DNA of 23,153 nucleotides from UBA2882 sp964619485 (GCA_964619485.1 CAZUCI010000054.1:1-23153); one strand, 5' to 3'; positions 1 through 7,289 are shown, counted from the first letter of the stretch. The notes: a model not told the origin generated them from the letters alone. Numbers and translations are program-made.

Positions 1-1884
1 TTTATGAAGGCGGTTGGATACTCTCTGATCAGTGGAGATGTCAGAAGTCTGTTTGCGGGAAGTGGAAATAGTGCTTTTTATTATGGAAGCATTCTGTTAG
101 GCTGCCTTATGGCTTTTTTCAGTTTTGATTATGTAATGCAGGAGGAACAGTCAGAATTTTATTTTGCGCTTCCGTTGTCCAGACATCAGCTGTTTGGGAC
201 GGCTGTCAAAAACGATGTCTCTATTTTTATCGTGTTATTGGTAATAGGACGTTTTCTGTTTTCTTTGGCGGCAAGCGCGGACGGAAAGGCGAAGGGGGAC
301 ATTCTTTGGAATCAAACCTGTGTGGCAGTTGGAGTCAACATTCTTGTATTTTTGCTTTTTTATATGATTAGTGTTTTGAGCATTTTTTTGGTGGAGTATC
401 GGTGGGCAGCCTTTGGAATGAATGTTTTTTTAGTGTTTTTTGGAAACGCATTGTCTTCGGTTATGGAAAAAATGTTTGGCGAAATCAATACATCCTTCTA
501 TCGATCAAAATGGCTTTATGGCATGAAAATATTTTTATCACCTGTTTCATTGTCTGAACGGATGGCGCAGTTATCAAATGCTGACGATTTGAGCTGGAAT
601 TTGACAGATAGCGTACCGTATATTGCAATAATTACCGTTTTGATTTTTCTTCTTGTGGGATTGTGTCTTTACCTTTTTGACAAAAGAAATATGCAAAGAA
701 GCGGTTTGGTGCTTGCTTTTCCAAAAACGTCTTATTTCTTTGGAGGGTTGGCGGTAACGGGAATCACTTTGTGGCTTACAAGTGGTTTTATGTCTTTGGA
801 GATACATGGCTTTTCCATGAGGCTTATGCTGGTAGGGGCAGTATTGGGATTGCTTTTGGGACATTGTCTTTATCAGGGACTGCTTCATATGGATGTGAAA
901 AGTATCTTTGGAGGAAAAGCTTTTTGGGGAGTAGAAGTGAGCCTGATTGTTTTGGTTTTATTGTCCATGGTCCTGTGGGGAAAGCAGAACGAAAAATTAC
1001 CAGATTATTCCAAAATTGTCAGTGCGTCAGTCTATGTCCAGGGTTTTGACTGGGAACAAAGGGATGAATGTGATTTGGTTTTAGAGCGAATGAAATTATC
1101 TGGAATGGAATTGGATATGCTCTATGGCTGGCTTCGGGATAATGAAGAAAAACAGGAAAATGAGAGAGACAGGTATTACGATGAAAATGAAACAGAGCTT
1201 GTAGTTAAATTTGATTTAAAAAGTGGAAAAAGAGTATACTATCGCTTTTTACCAGGGGATGCAGATTTATGGGGTATGACCTCTCTGTATGATTCTGAAG
1301 ATTTTAAGCGTGGAATGTATTCGATTCTGGGTGAGAGGGCAGATGAGGGCAAAGAAATAACCTATTCTAATGGAGTAGATAAATTTACATTGGATCTTTC
1401 GAGACAGGAAAAAGAAGAATTTTTGGCTATCTATCAGGAAGAATTTCTGTCGCAAAAATTTCAGGATATTTCAGATAATAATCCTTTGGGAATAATTGGA
1501 ATAGAGAGGCTAAATGAAGAAGAGTGCAGGGGACTTGTCTATTCATCTTTTGAAAAAACAATAGGATGGCTAAAGCAGAGGGGCGTTGTCGCAGATAAAG
1601 AGCTGATAGATTATAATGTTACCCGTGTTGAAGCAACACATTATGAGGATAGCACAGGCCTACTGTATTCATTGCATCAGATTGACTGGCAGAAGGATAT
1701 TTCAGACCCAAAGACGATAGAGGAGTTGCAAAAGGAACTGTTTCCGGAAGAATTATATGCATACCCTCTGTTTCACCAGATAGACAGCTCCTATGAGTAT
1801 GAGGTTTATTACCGGGACAGCGAAGGTCAGACCGTTAAGCATCTGACCTGTCTGGCTGGGCAATCCTTTGAAGTGCTTTTTTAA
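1..1884 (+). CDS. ABC-transporter permease-like membrane protein, 5' end outside window
   Basis: The reading frame is open to the first base, and the first ATG (position 4) has no visible ribosome site, so the gene probably starts upstream. About seven hydrophobic segments fill the first ~325 residues (for example near residues 28-45, 73-92, 107-150, 205-225 and 313-327). About 300 mostly charged residues follow, probably outside the membrane. It resembles the permease at 12789-15116: the start MKAVGYSLISGD lines up with YAVNGLLTGN near residue 58 of that protein. Both external domains carry a matching motif (VVKFDLKSGKRVYYR here, LVQFNLKNGKQVCRR there). By that comparison roughly 50-60 residues are missing. 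The role is inferred: the membrane half of an ABC exporter, probably with an ATPase gene upstream. Its last 50 bases overlap the 3' end of the opposing MATE gene. Confidence 0.75.
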   Translation, partial: FMKAVGYSLISGDVRSLFAGSGNSAFYYGSILLGCLMAFFSFDYVMQEEQSEFYFALPLSRHQLFGTAVKNDVSIFIVLLVIGRFLFSLAASADGKAKGDILWNQTCVAVGVNILVFLLFYMISVLSIFLVEYRWAAFGMNVFLVFFGNALSSVMEKMFGEINTSFYRSKWLYGMKIFLSPVSLSERMAQLSNADDLSWNLTDSVPYIAIITVLIFLLVGLCLYLFDKRNMQRSGLVLAFPKTSYFFGGLAVTGITLWLTSGFMSLEIHGFSMRLMLVGAVLGLLLGHCLYQGLLHMDVKSIFGGKAFWGVEVSLIVLVLLSMVLWGKQNEKLPDYSKIVSASVYVQGFDWEQRDECDLVLERMKLSGMELDMLYGWLRDNEEKQENERDRYYDENETELVVKFDLKSGKRVYYRFLPGDADLWGMTSLYDSEDFKRGMYSILGERADEGKEITYSNGVDKFTLDLSRQEKEEFLAIYQEEFLSQKFQDISDNNPLGIIGIERLNEEECRGLVYSSFEKTIGWLKQRGVVADKELIDYNVTRVEATHYEDSTGLLYSLHQIDWQKDISDPKTIEELQKELFPEELYAYPLFHQIDSSYEYEVYYRDSEGQTVKHLTCLAGQSFEVLF

Positions 1885-3220
1885 ATTGAAAGTGAAACAT
1901 GGTCACAGTGGTGCAGACGGCTAACAGATCTGCAATCGGTTCTGCCAAAAAGACCGCAGTGGTTGCATCCTTCAAATAAAGATGAGGCATAATGTAAATG
2001 AGAGGGATCAACAGAATAATTTTACGCAACAGTGCCAGAAAAAGTGAAGTCCTGGCATTACCTAAGGAGATAAAGGTCTGCTGACAGGCAATTTGTGCAC
2101 CAAACACACAGTTGGCAGCTAAATAAATTCGAAGCGCTCTGACAGCAAAGTTAACTAAAGTGGGATCGTTGTTAAAAATCAGAATAAACATCTTTGGAAA
2201 CAGTTCCACCAAGGCCCATATTGCAAAAGAATAGCAAAGGCAGGCTATGAGCAATATGCGAAATGCTTTTTTGACACGGGCTGCATTCTTTGCGCCAAAG
2301 TTATAGCTGACAATGGGCTGTGCACCCTGGGTAAGCCCCATGAGCGGCATCAGTGCGAAGTTCATAATACTGGTGAGAATAGTCATGGTTCCAACAGCCA
2401 GATCTCCACCATATTTTAACAAAGAAGAATTAAAGCAGACAGAAATCAGACTTTCTGTACTCTGCATGATAAAGGGAGCCAGTCCCAGTGCAACACCGGG
2501 AAGCGCAATAGAGGGAACCACTTTAAGATTGGAAAGCTTTAATCTTAGGGTGGTCTTTTTGCCGGTCAAAAATATGAGAATCCAGATGGCGGATACAGCC
2601 TGGGAGATGATAGTTGCAAGAGCGGCCCCTTTAACTCCAAGACCAAATCCGAAAATGAAGACAGGATCTAAAATGATGTTGCAAACAGCACCAATTAAGG
2701 TGGTGAACATACTGATTTTGGCAAAGCCCTGGGCACTGATAAAGGCATTCAGACCAAGTGTCAGTTGAACAAAAATAGTACCTAAGCTGTAAATTTTCAT
2801 ATAATCGATGCCATAAGGAACCGTATTTTCGCTTCCACCGAATAAAAGAAGCAAATCCTTGGAAAAATATTGAAACACAATAGTTAAAATGATAGATAGA
2901 CAAATCAACAGGGTTGTGGAGTTTCCCATAATCCTTTCAGCGGTATCCCTGTCCTGCTTTCCAAGAAATATAGAGGCTCTTGGTGCAGCACCCATGGCAA
3001 CCAGCGCAGCAAATGCAGAAATCAGCATAATCAGTGGGAAGCAGATGCCAACGCCAGTCAGGGCAAGCTTACCGATTTCCTTGATATGTCCGATGTACAT
3101 GCGGTCTACTAAATTATATAGAAGATTTATGATTTGTGCTGTAATAGCCGGAAGTGCCAGGGAAAAAAGCAGTTTTCCAATAGGCATGGTTCCTAAGGCT
3201 TCTGTTTTGTTCTGATTCAT
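1835..3220 (-). CDS. MATE family multidrug/drug-sodium antiporter (MepA-like)
   Basis: This 461-residue polytopic protein has the usual MATE length and about twelve hydrophobic segments. It opens with the typical MATE pattern: a short cytoplasmic stretch, then PIGKLLFSLALPAITAQI and LYNLVDRMYIGHI. The second half repeats the fold (GLTQGAQPIVSYNFGAKN). MATE proteins export cationic drugs or metabolites in exchange for Na+ or H+; the substrate cannot be read from the sequence. The start is supported by AAGGAG seven bases upstream of the ATG on the minus strand. It is transcribed divergently from csoR across a 140-base gap, so a shared metal response is possible but unproven. Its 3' end runs 50 bases into the gene at 1-1884, and I see no terminator between them. 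Confidence 0.93.
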   Translation of the reverse strand: MNQNKTEALGTMPIGKLLFSLALPAITAQIINLLYNLVDRMYIGHIKEIGKLALTGVGICFPLIMLISAFAALVAMGAAPRASIFLGKQDRDTAERIMGNSTTLLICLSIILTIVFQYFSKDLLLLFGGSENTVPYGIDYMKIYSLGTIFVQLTLGLNAFISAQGFAKISMFTTLIGAVCNIILDPVFIFGFGLGVKGAALATIISQAVSAIWILIFLTGKKTTLRLKLSNLKVVPSIALPGVALGLAPFIMQSTESLISVCFNSSLLKYGGDLAVGTMTILTSIMNFALMPLMGLTQGAQPIVSYNFGAKNAARVKKAFRILLIACLCYSFAIWALVELFPKMFILIFNNDPTLVNFAVRALRIYLAANCVFGAQIACQQTFISLGNARTSLFLALLRKIILLIPLIYIMPHLYLKDATTAVFLAEPIADLLAVCTTVTMFHFQFKKALQRIAQPDRSDA

Positions 3221-3248
3221 ATGTAATTTCTCCTTGTGTGAAATAGTT

Positions 3249-3260
3249 GAACCTATTCTA
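3249..3260 (-). promoter_or_regulatory. Possible extended -10 promoter of the MATE gene
   Basis: On the minus strand TGTTAGAAT (extended -10, hexamer at 3260-3255) lies about 35 bases upstream of the MATE start. No good -35 is found at the normal spacing. This is weak evidence. Confidence 0.3.
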
Positions 3261-3283
3261 ACATAAATGAAAGAAAAAACCTA

Positions 3284-3312
3284 TTGCAATATACCCTATA
3301 GGGGTATATAAT
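3284..3312 (+). promoter_or_regulatory. csoR-copA promoter with CsoR operator in its spacer
   Basis: TTGCAA (3284-3289) and a perfect TATAAT (3307-3312) are separated by exactly 17 bases. The spacer holds the palindrome ATACCCTATAGGGGTAT (3291-3307), which matches known CsoR operators: a TACCC and GGGTA pair flanking a short AT centre. Apo-CsoR bound here would cover both hexamers, so this should be the Cu(I)-induced promoter of csoR-copA. The predicted start near 3319 leaves a leader of about 42 bases. Confidence 0.85.
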
Positions 3313-3360
3313 ACAAAACAGAAAATATAGTTATTTACTAGGAATAGAAGGTGAAAATTT

Positions 3361-3663
3361 ATGGAGCATGTGGAGTGTCATTGTGATCGAACCAAGCATC
3401 GTTCTGAAAAAGAGACCAAGGATTTGATGAATCGCCTGAGTCGCATTGAAGGGCAGGTGCGGGGCATCAAGGGAATGGTAGAAAATGATGCATACTGTGT
3501 GGATGTCCTGACACAGGTTTCTGCAGTGTGCGCGGCATTAAACAGCTTTGAAAAGGTTCTTCTCTCCAATCATATCAAAACCTGTGTGGTGGATGATGTG
3601 AAGGAGGGAAAGGAAGAAGCGGTGGATGAACTGGTTCTGCTGCTTGGAAAGCTGATGAAATAG
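3361..3663 (+). CDS. csoR: Copper-sensing transcriptional repressor CsoR
   Basis: This 100-residue all-helical protein of the CsoR/RcnR family contains the signature LSRIEGQVRGIKGMVE (residues 26-41). The Cu(I) ligand set is present as Cys46 (DAYCVDVL), His71 and Cys75 (SNHIKTCVV), the C-H-C pattern of copper sensors rather than the nickel or formaldehyde branch. Cu(I) binding releases the repressor from GC-flanked palindromes, and such a palindrome lies in its own promoter at 3291-3307. A short N-terminal extension (MEHVECHCDRTKHR) carries extra Cys and His residues that may bind metal. The ribosome site AGAAGGTG precedes the ATG. copA starts 14 bases after the stop, so the two form an operon. 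Confidence 0.93.
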   Translation: MEHVECHCDRTKHRSEKETKDLMNRLSRIEGQVRGIKGMVENDAYCVDVLTQVSAVCAALNSFEKVLLSNHIKTCVVDDVKEGKEEAVDELVLLLGKLMK

Positions 3664-3677
3664 TAGAGGTACAGGAA

Positions 3678-6302
3678 ATGAAACAATTTGATGTAACAGG
3701 AATGAGCTGCGCAGCCTGCAGCACCCATGTGGAAAAGGCTGTCTGCAAGCTGCCCAATGTGGATAGTGTTTCGGTAAGTCTTTTGACCAATTCCATGCAG
3801 GTGGAGGGCGAAGCTTCAGCAGAGGAAATCGTTGCAGCAGTAGAGAAGGCGGGCTATGGCGCAGCAGAAAAAGTGAGCGCAGCGGCGGATAAAAACCGCT
3901 CTTCCGGACACGGAGAAGTCGGAGGAAAAGTACAGAATCCATTTGTGCAGAAGGAAATTCCACTTATGAAGCGAAGATTATGCTGGTCAGTGGTATTACT
4001 GTTGATTTTAATGTATTTTTCCATGGGACATATGATGTTTGGATGGCCGCTTCCGGCATTTTTACAGGATAATCATGTGGGAATGGGACTTTTGCAGTTG
4101 CTTTTGTCAGGAATCATTATGGTAATCAATCAGAAATTTTTTATCAGTGGATTCACCAGCCTGATTCATGGAGCACCAAACATGGATACCCTGGTGGCAC
4201 TTGGTGCAGGAGCATCCTTTGGCTACAGTACCTATGCGCTGTTTGCCATGAGCTATGCACAGAGCACAGGCAATATGACTGCGGTATCCGGGTATATGAA
4301 TGAATTTTATTTTGAATCGGCGGCAATGATTCTCACCTTGATTACGGTTGGAAAAATGCTGGAGGCATATTCCAAGGGAAAGACGACAGATGCCTTGAAA
4401 TCCCTGATGGAGTTAGCACCCAAAACTGCAGTAGTGGAGCGGGACGGCGTAGAGAAAACGATTGCAATCGAAGAGGTTCTGGTAAATGATATCTTTGTTG
4501 TCAGACCCGGAGAGCGTATTCCGGTAGATGGTGTTGTTTTAAGTGGAAGCAGTGCTGTGGATGAAGCAGCCCTGACTGGAGAAAGTATCCCTGTGGATAA
4601 GGAAGAGGGCAGCCATGTCAGTGCGGCAACCATTAACACCTCCGGCTTCCTGCGATGCCAGGCACTTCGCGTTGGGCAGGATACCACACTTTCACAGATT
4701 ATCCAGATGGTGACGGATGCATCGGCAAGCAAGGCACCTATTGCAAAGGTTGCGGATAAGGTTTCAGCCATTTTTGTGCCTTCGGTGTTAGCCATTGCTT
4801 TTCTTACAATTGTGGTCTGGCTGTTTGCAGGGCAGAGTGTGGGCTTTGCGCTCGCAAGAGGTATTTCTGTTCTGGTAATCAGCTGCCCCTGTGCACTGGG
4901 GCTCGCAACACCGGTGGCAATTATGGTTGGTAACGGGATGGGAGCCAGGAATGGTATTTTATTTAAAAATGCCACAGCATTGGAGCAGACAGGAAAAACG
5001 CAGATTATTGCGTTGGACAAAACGGGTACTATTACAAGTGGTGAGCCAAGGGTAACAGATATACTTCCGGCAGATGGAGTGGATTCCGAGGAACTGTTAG
5101 CGTATGCTTACGGATTGGAGGAAAAGAGTGAACATCCTCTTGCAAAAGCAATTAATCTATATGGAAAAGAGCATCAGATCCTGCCAAAATCCATGGAGAG
5201 GTTTGAAGCGGTTGTGGGAAGCGGTTTAAAAGGAAGCTGTGAAGGAGAGACTTATTTAGGTGGCAGTGTTTCTTATATTAAGAAGCAGTTTCCTCTGCCG
5301 GAAACATTTTTAATGCAGGCAGAAGCAGTTTCCATGGAGGGAAAAACTCCATTGGTGTTTGCCAAAGGCAACTCACTTCTTGGAATGATTGCAGTCGCTG
5401 ATGAAATCAAAAAGGATTCACCACAGGCAATTGCCCAGATGCAGAGGATGGGAATGCATGTGGTAATGGTTACGGGAGATAATGCTCAGACAGCCCAGGC
5501 GGTAGGAAAGCTGGCCGGGGTGGATGAAGTCATCGCAGGAGTTCTTCCGGATGGGAAGGAGGCTGTGATACGAACACTTCAGGAAAAAGGCAGGGTTGCC
5601 ATGGTTGGTGATGGAATCAACGATGCACCGGCCCTGACCAGAGCTGATATGGGTATCGCCATCGGTGTAGGTACCGATGTGGCCATTGAGGCGGCGGATG
5701 TGGTTCTGGTGAACAGTACACTTTCCGATGTGCCGGCGGCAATTCGTCTGAGCAGACTGGTGCTTACCAATATTCATGAAAATCTGTTTTGGGCGTTTTT
5801 CTATAATGTCATCGGGATTCCACTGGCAGCAGGAGTATGGTTCCCAATCTTTGGCTGGAAGCTGAATCCCATGTTTGGAGCGGCGGCCATGAGCCTGTCC
5901 AGCTTCTGCGTGGTAACCAATGCACTGAGGCTGAATCTGAAGAAAATCAGGAAGGAAAATGTTCAATTGGAAGGCAACCATCAGGAAAAAATAAGTAATC
6001 AGGAAAAGGTAAGTAATCAGGAAAAAGTAAGTAATCAGGAAAAGGTAAGTAATCAGGAACAGATAATTTTAGAAAAAAAGGAGAAAAAGACTATGAAAAA
6101 AACAATGCATGTAACAGGAATGATGTGTGGACACTGCGAGGCAAGAGTAAAGAAAGCGCTGGAGGCAATTCCGCAGGTGAAGGAGGCAACAGCAAACCAT
6201 GAGGATGGAACGGTTGTGGTGGAACTTTTGGAAGAACTTGCGGATACCGAATTAAAAGCAGCTGTAGAAGCTCAGGATTATGAAGTTACAGGAATTGAAT
6301 AG
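3678..6302 (+). CDS. copA: Cu(I)-exporting P1B-type ATPase CopA with fused C-terminal CopZ-like domain
   Basis: This 874-residue inner-membrane pump exports Cu(I) using ATP. Visible parts in order: an N-terminal heavy-metal domain with GMSCAAC (Cys11, Cys14); membrane helices; TGES (300-303); the CPC ion-binding motif in helix 6 (403-405); the phosphorylated Asp447 in DKTGT; HP (486-487); and GDGINDA (644-650). The last membrane helices end near residue 755. Then comes a polar linker of five 6-residue repeats (residues 767-796, SNQEKV type) and a second metal-binding domain with GMMCGHC (Cys817, Cys820). A C-terminal domain of this kind is unusual, because CopZ is normally a separate small protein. 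The last 69 codons form an intact CopZ-sized unit with its own ribosome site (see 6093-6302). The gene is co-transcribed with csoR and followed by a terminator at 6323. Confidence 0.95.
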   Translation: MKQFDVTGMSCAACSTHVEKAVCKLPNVDSVSVSLLTNSMQVEGEASAEEIVAAVEKAGYGAAEKVSAAADKNRSSGHGEVGGKVQNPFVQKEIPLMKRRLCWSVVLLLILMYFSMGHMMFGWPLPAFLQDNHVGMGLLQLLLSGIIMVINQKFFISGFTSLIHGAPNMDTLVALGAGASFGYSTYALFAMSYAQSTGNMTAVSGYMNEFYFESAAMILTLITVGKMLEAYSKGKTTDALKSLMELAPKTAVVERDGVEKTIAIEEVLVNDIFVVRPGERIPVDGVVLSGSSAVDEAALTGESIPVDKEEGSHVSAATINTSGFLRCQALRVGQDTTLSQIIQMVTDASASKAPIAKVADKVSAIFVPSVLAIAFLTIVVWLFAGQSVGFALARGISVLVISCPCALGLATPVAIMVGNGMGARNGILFKNATALEQTGKTQIIALDKTGTITSGEPRVTDILPADGVDSEELLAYAYGLEEKSEHPLAKAINLYGKEHQILPKSMERFEAVVGSGLKGSCEGETYLGGSVSYIKKQFPLPETFLMQAEAVSMEGKTPLVFAKGNSLLGMIAVADEIKKDSPQAIAQMQRMGMHVVMVTGDNAQTAQAVGKLAGVDEVIAGVLPDGKEAVIRTLQEKGRVAMVGDGINDAPALTRADMGIAIGVGTDVAIEAADVVLVNSTLSDVPAAIRLSRLVLTNIHENLFWAFFYNVIGIPLAAGVWFPIFGWKLNPMFGAAAMSLSSFCVVTNALRLNLKKIRKENVQLEGNHQEKISNQEKVSNQEKVSNQEKVSNQEQIILEKKEKKTMKKTMHVTGMMCGHCEARVKKALEAIPQVKEATANHEDGTVVVELLEELADTELKAAVEAQDYEVTGIE
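5976..6065 (+). repeat. Five-unit 18-bp in-frame tandem repeat in copA
   Basis: Units start at 5976, 5994, 6012, 6030 and 6048. The consensus AGTAATCAGGAAAAGGTA encodes SNQEKV. The middle three units are nearly identical and the outer two are degenerate. The period is a multiple of three, so copy-number change alters linker length without breaking the frame. Confidence 0.95.
6093..6302 (+). CDS. Internal in-frame start giving a free CopZ-like copper chaperone
   Basis: Within copA, AAGGAG (6078-6083) lies nine bases before the ATG at 6093, in the same frame (codon 806). Translation from here gives 69 residues beginning MKKTMHVTGMMCGHC. That is the length and start of a stand-alone CopZ, with the Cu(I) ligands at positions 12 and 15 of the short form. 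CopZ delivers Cu(I) to CopA and to CsoR in related bacteria. The simplest reading is that copA and a downstream copZ fused by loss of copA's stop while copZ kept its initiation signals. Both a fusion and free CopZ could therefore be made. The signal is plain in the sequence; use of the start is inference. Confidence 0.5.
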   Translation: MKKTMHVTGMMCGHCEARVKKALEAIPQVKEATANHEDGTVVVELLEELADTELKAAVEAQDYEVTGIE

Positions 6303-6322
6303 GATATCCTGAAAAGATGTGA

Positions 6323-6360
6323 AATGTCATTCGCGGATAAGCGGGTGGCATTTTTCTCTT
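6323..6360 (+). terminator. Rho-independent terminator of csoR-copA
   Basis: AATGTCATTCGC (6323-6334) pairs with GCGGGTGGCATT (6341-6352) around the loop GGATAA, with three G-U pairs, followed by TTTTTCTCTT. Confidence 0.8.
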
Positions 6361-6393
6361 TAAACAAAACTTTTTTGAAAAACTTTTAAATTT

Positions 6394-6426
6394 TTGAAGA
6401 TTTCTTAAAGTCATCTTCGTTATAAT
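6394..6426 (+). promoter_or_regulatory. Possible promoter and dyad upstream of the sigma-factor gene
   Basis: A perfect TATAAT lies at 6421-6426. The only -35-like hexamer (TTGAAG, 6394-6399) is 21 bases away, which is too far for a standard promoter. The inverted repeat GAAGAT-N11-ATCTTC (6396-6418) sits just upstream of the -10 and could bind an activator or repressor. The flanking T-tracts (6370-6395) could act as an UP element. Confidence 0.4.
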
Positions 6427-6471
6427 AAGTGAAGCAGATAAGAAAAGAGAGAGGGAGGCGGATATAAATCA

Positions 6472-6489
6472 ATGCAGAAGAACAATTGA
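6472..6489 (+). CDS. Possible five-codon leader peptide (MQKNN) coupled to the sigma-factor start
   Basis: This is the only ATG after the strong GGGAGG (6453-6458). It opens a five-codon frame whose TGA (6487-6489) overlaps the TTG start (6486-6488) of the sigma gene, an arrangement typical of translational coupling. The 13-base spacing from the ribosome site is long. The alternative is initiation at the in-frame ATC at 6468. Confidence 0.25.
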   Translation: MQKNN

Positions 6490-6971
6490 AGCATCTGTTA
6501 GAGGAATACGAGAAGCTCGTATACTCCATCTGTTTAAGGATGGTAAAAAATCCTTTTGATGCGCAGGACTTAACGCAGGAAACGTTCCTATCCGCCTATA
6601 AGAACAGTTCAGAATTTGACGGAAGATACGAAAAGGCCTGGTTAGTACGAATCGCGACAAACAAATGTCTGGACTATTTAAAAAACAGCGCGAGAAAAAC
6701 AGAACCACAGGAGGATTTCTTCTTTTCCCAGATTCCGGCAGGCAACACAGGACCGGAGGAAGAGGTGATAAGAGAGGAATCCAGAGAGAAAGTATTATCT
6801 ATCTGCTTATCGCTGAAACCACCCTATGACAGAGTGGCGAAAGCACATTTTTATGAAGAAAAGACAGCTTTGGAGATTGCGGAGGAATCGGCAACCAATG
6901 TGAAGACGATTCAGACGCAGATTTACAGGGCAATCATTCAGGGAAAAATGACAGTTTGCCACGGGGCATAG
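6486..6971 (+). CDS. RNA polymerase sigma factor, sigma-70 family (ECF-like)
   Basis: This 161-residue two-domain sigma factor has region 2 at residues 8-66 (YEKLVYSICLRMV, then DAQDLTQETFLSAYKN and the WLVRIATNKCLDYLKN helix). Region 4 lies near residues 103-155 (LSICLSLKPPYDRVAKAHFYEEKTALEIAEE plus the VKTIQTQIYRA recognition helix). It should direct RNA polymerase to a small regulon, of the kind ECF factors control in envelope or metal stress. The start is uncertain. The listed TTG lies 27 bases after GGGAGG (6453-6458). An in-frame ATC at 6468 lies nine bases after it and would add INAEEQ before the TTG codon, giving an N-terminus similar to what I recall of relatives. No anti-sigma gene follows; a 357-base gap does. 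Confidence 0.88.
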   Translation: MKHLLEEYEKLVYSICLRMVKNPFDAQDLTQETFLSAYKNSSEFDGRYEKAWLVRIATNKCLDYLKNSARKTEPQEDFFFSQIPAGNTGPEEEVIREESREKVLSICLSLKPPYDRVAKAHFYEEKTALEIAEESATNVKTIQTQIYRAIIQGKMTVCHGA

Positions 6972-7126
6972 ATTCATTAAAAAAGCATGTTCATGCCCCG
7001 GAAAAACCAGAAAAGAGGTTTACATAAAATAAAATGGGCAAAAACTGAACACAACCTTATAGCTATGCCCCGTTTTCCTGGAGAAGCGGGGCATAAAGAC
7101 GTTTCATTTATCACATCTCTGCCCCG
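6962..7126. repeat. Cluster of GCCCCG-core inverted repeats
   Basis: CGGGGCAT (6962-6969, overlapping the sigma stop) pairs with ATGCCCCG (6993-7000). TATGCCCCG (7064-7072) pairs perfectly with CGGGGCATA (7087-7095), with partial pairing further in. A fifth core, GCCCCG, lies at 7121-7126. The surrounding DNA is AT-rich. No T-run follows either hairpin, so these are not ordinary terminators. Because the cores are interchangeable, alternative RNA pairings are possible. Confidence 0.7.
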
Positions 7127-7139
7127 CTGCCTATTATAA

Positions 7140-7159
7140 TGTACCCCATACAGTGGACA
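7140..7159. mobile_element. Possible solitary IS3-family terminal repeat
   Basis: TGTACCCCATACAGTGGACA resembles, from memory, the GTACCCCA...AGTGGACA-type ends of IS3-family (IS150 group) elements. No transposase and no matching second end are seen in the window, so it would be a relic. Low confidence. Confidence 0.2.
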
Positions 7160-7243
7160 CGGAGAAAAAAGATTTTATACCAAAATTTCTGGAGAGACCT
7201 GTTCGCATCAGTAATGTAATATAAGATATTTCGGAAAGAATAC

Positions 7244-7286
7244 ATAATTCTTAATTCCTATTGACAAACTAGGAATTAAGAGTTAT
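7244..7286. promoter_or_regulatory. Large operator-like dyad over the nifS promoter
   Basis: CTTAATTCCTA (7250-7260) and TAGGAATTAAG (7270-7280) form a perfect 11-base inverted repeat. Pairing extends to 17 bases each side (7244-7260 with 7270-7286) with a single G-T pair. The 9-base centre is TTGACAAAC, which contains the -35, so a bound protein would block polymerase. AATTCC/GGAATT half-sites recall sites of Rrf2-family regulators (CymR/IscR group). That match is from memory and tentative. Confidence 0.65.
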
Positions 7287-7289
7287 TAT
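7261..7289 (+). promoter_or_regulatory. Promoter of the nifS-nifU operon
   Basis: A perfect TTGACA (7261-7266), a 17-base spacer and TATTAT (7284-7289). The predicted start is near 7296, giving a leader of about 33 bases that contains AAAGGAGG. Confidence 0.8.

Noticed and set aside
4307..5020. 237-codon frame antisense to copA
   Set aside because: It lies entirely opposite a well-supported ATPase gene, has no recognisable domain, and reflects codon bias of copA.
6987..7139. 50-codon frame starting MFMPRKNQKR
   Set aside because: No ribosome site. It mostly reads through the GCCCCG hairpins, and its repeated MPR/LPR come from the repeat.
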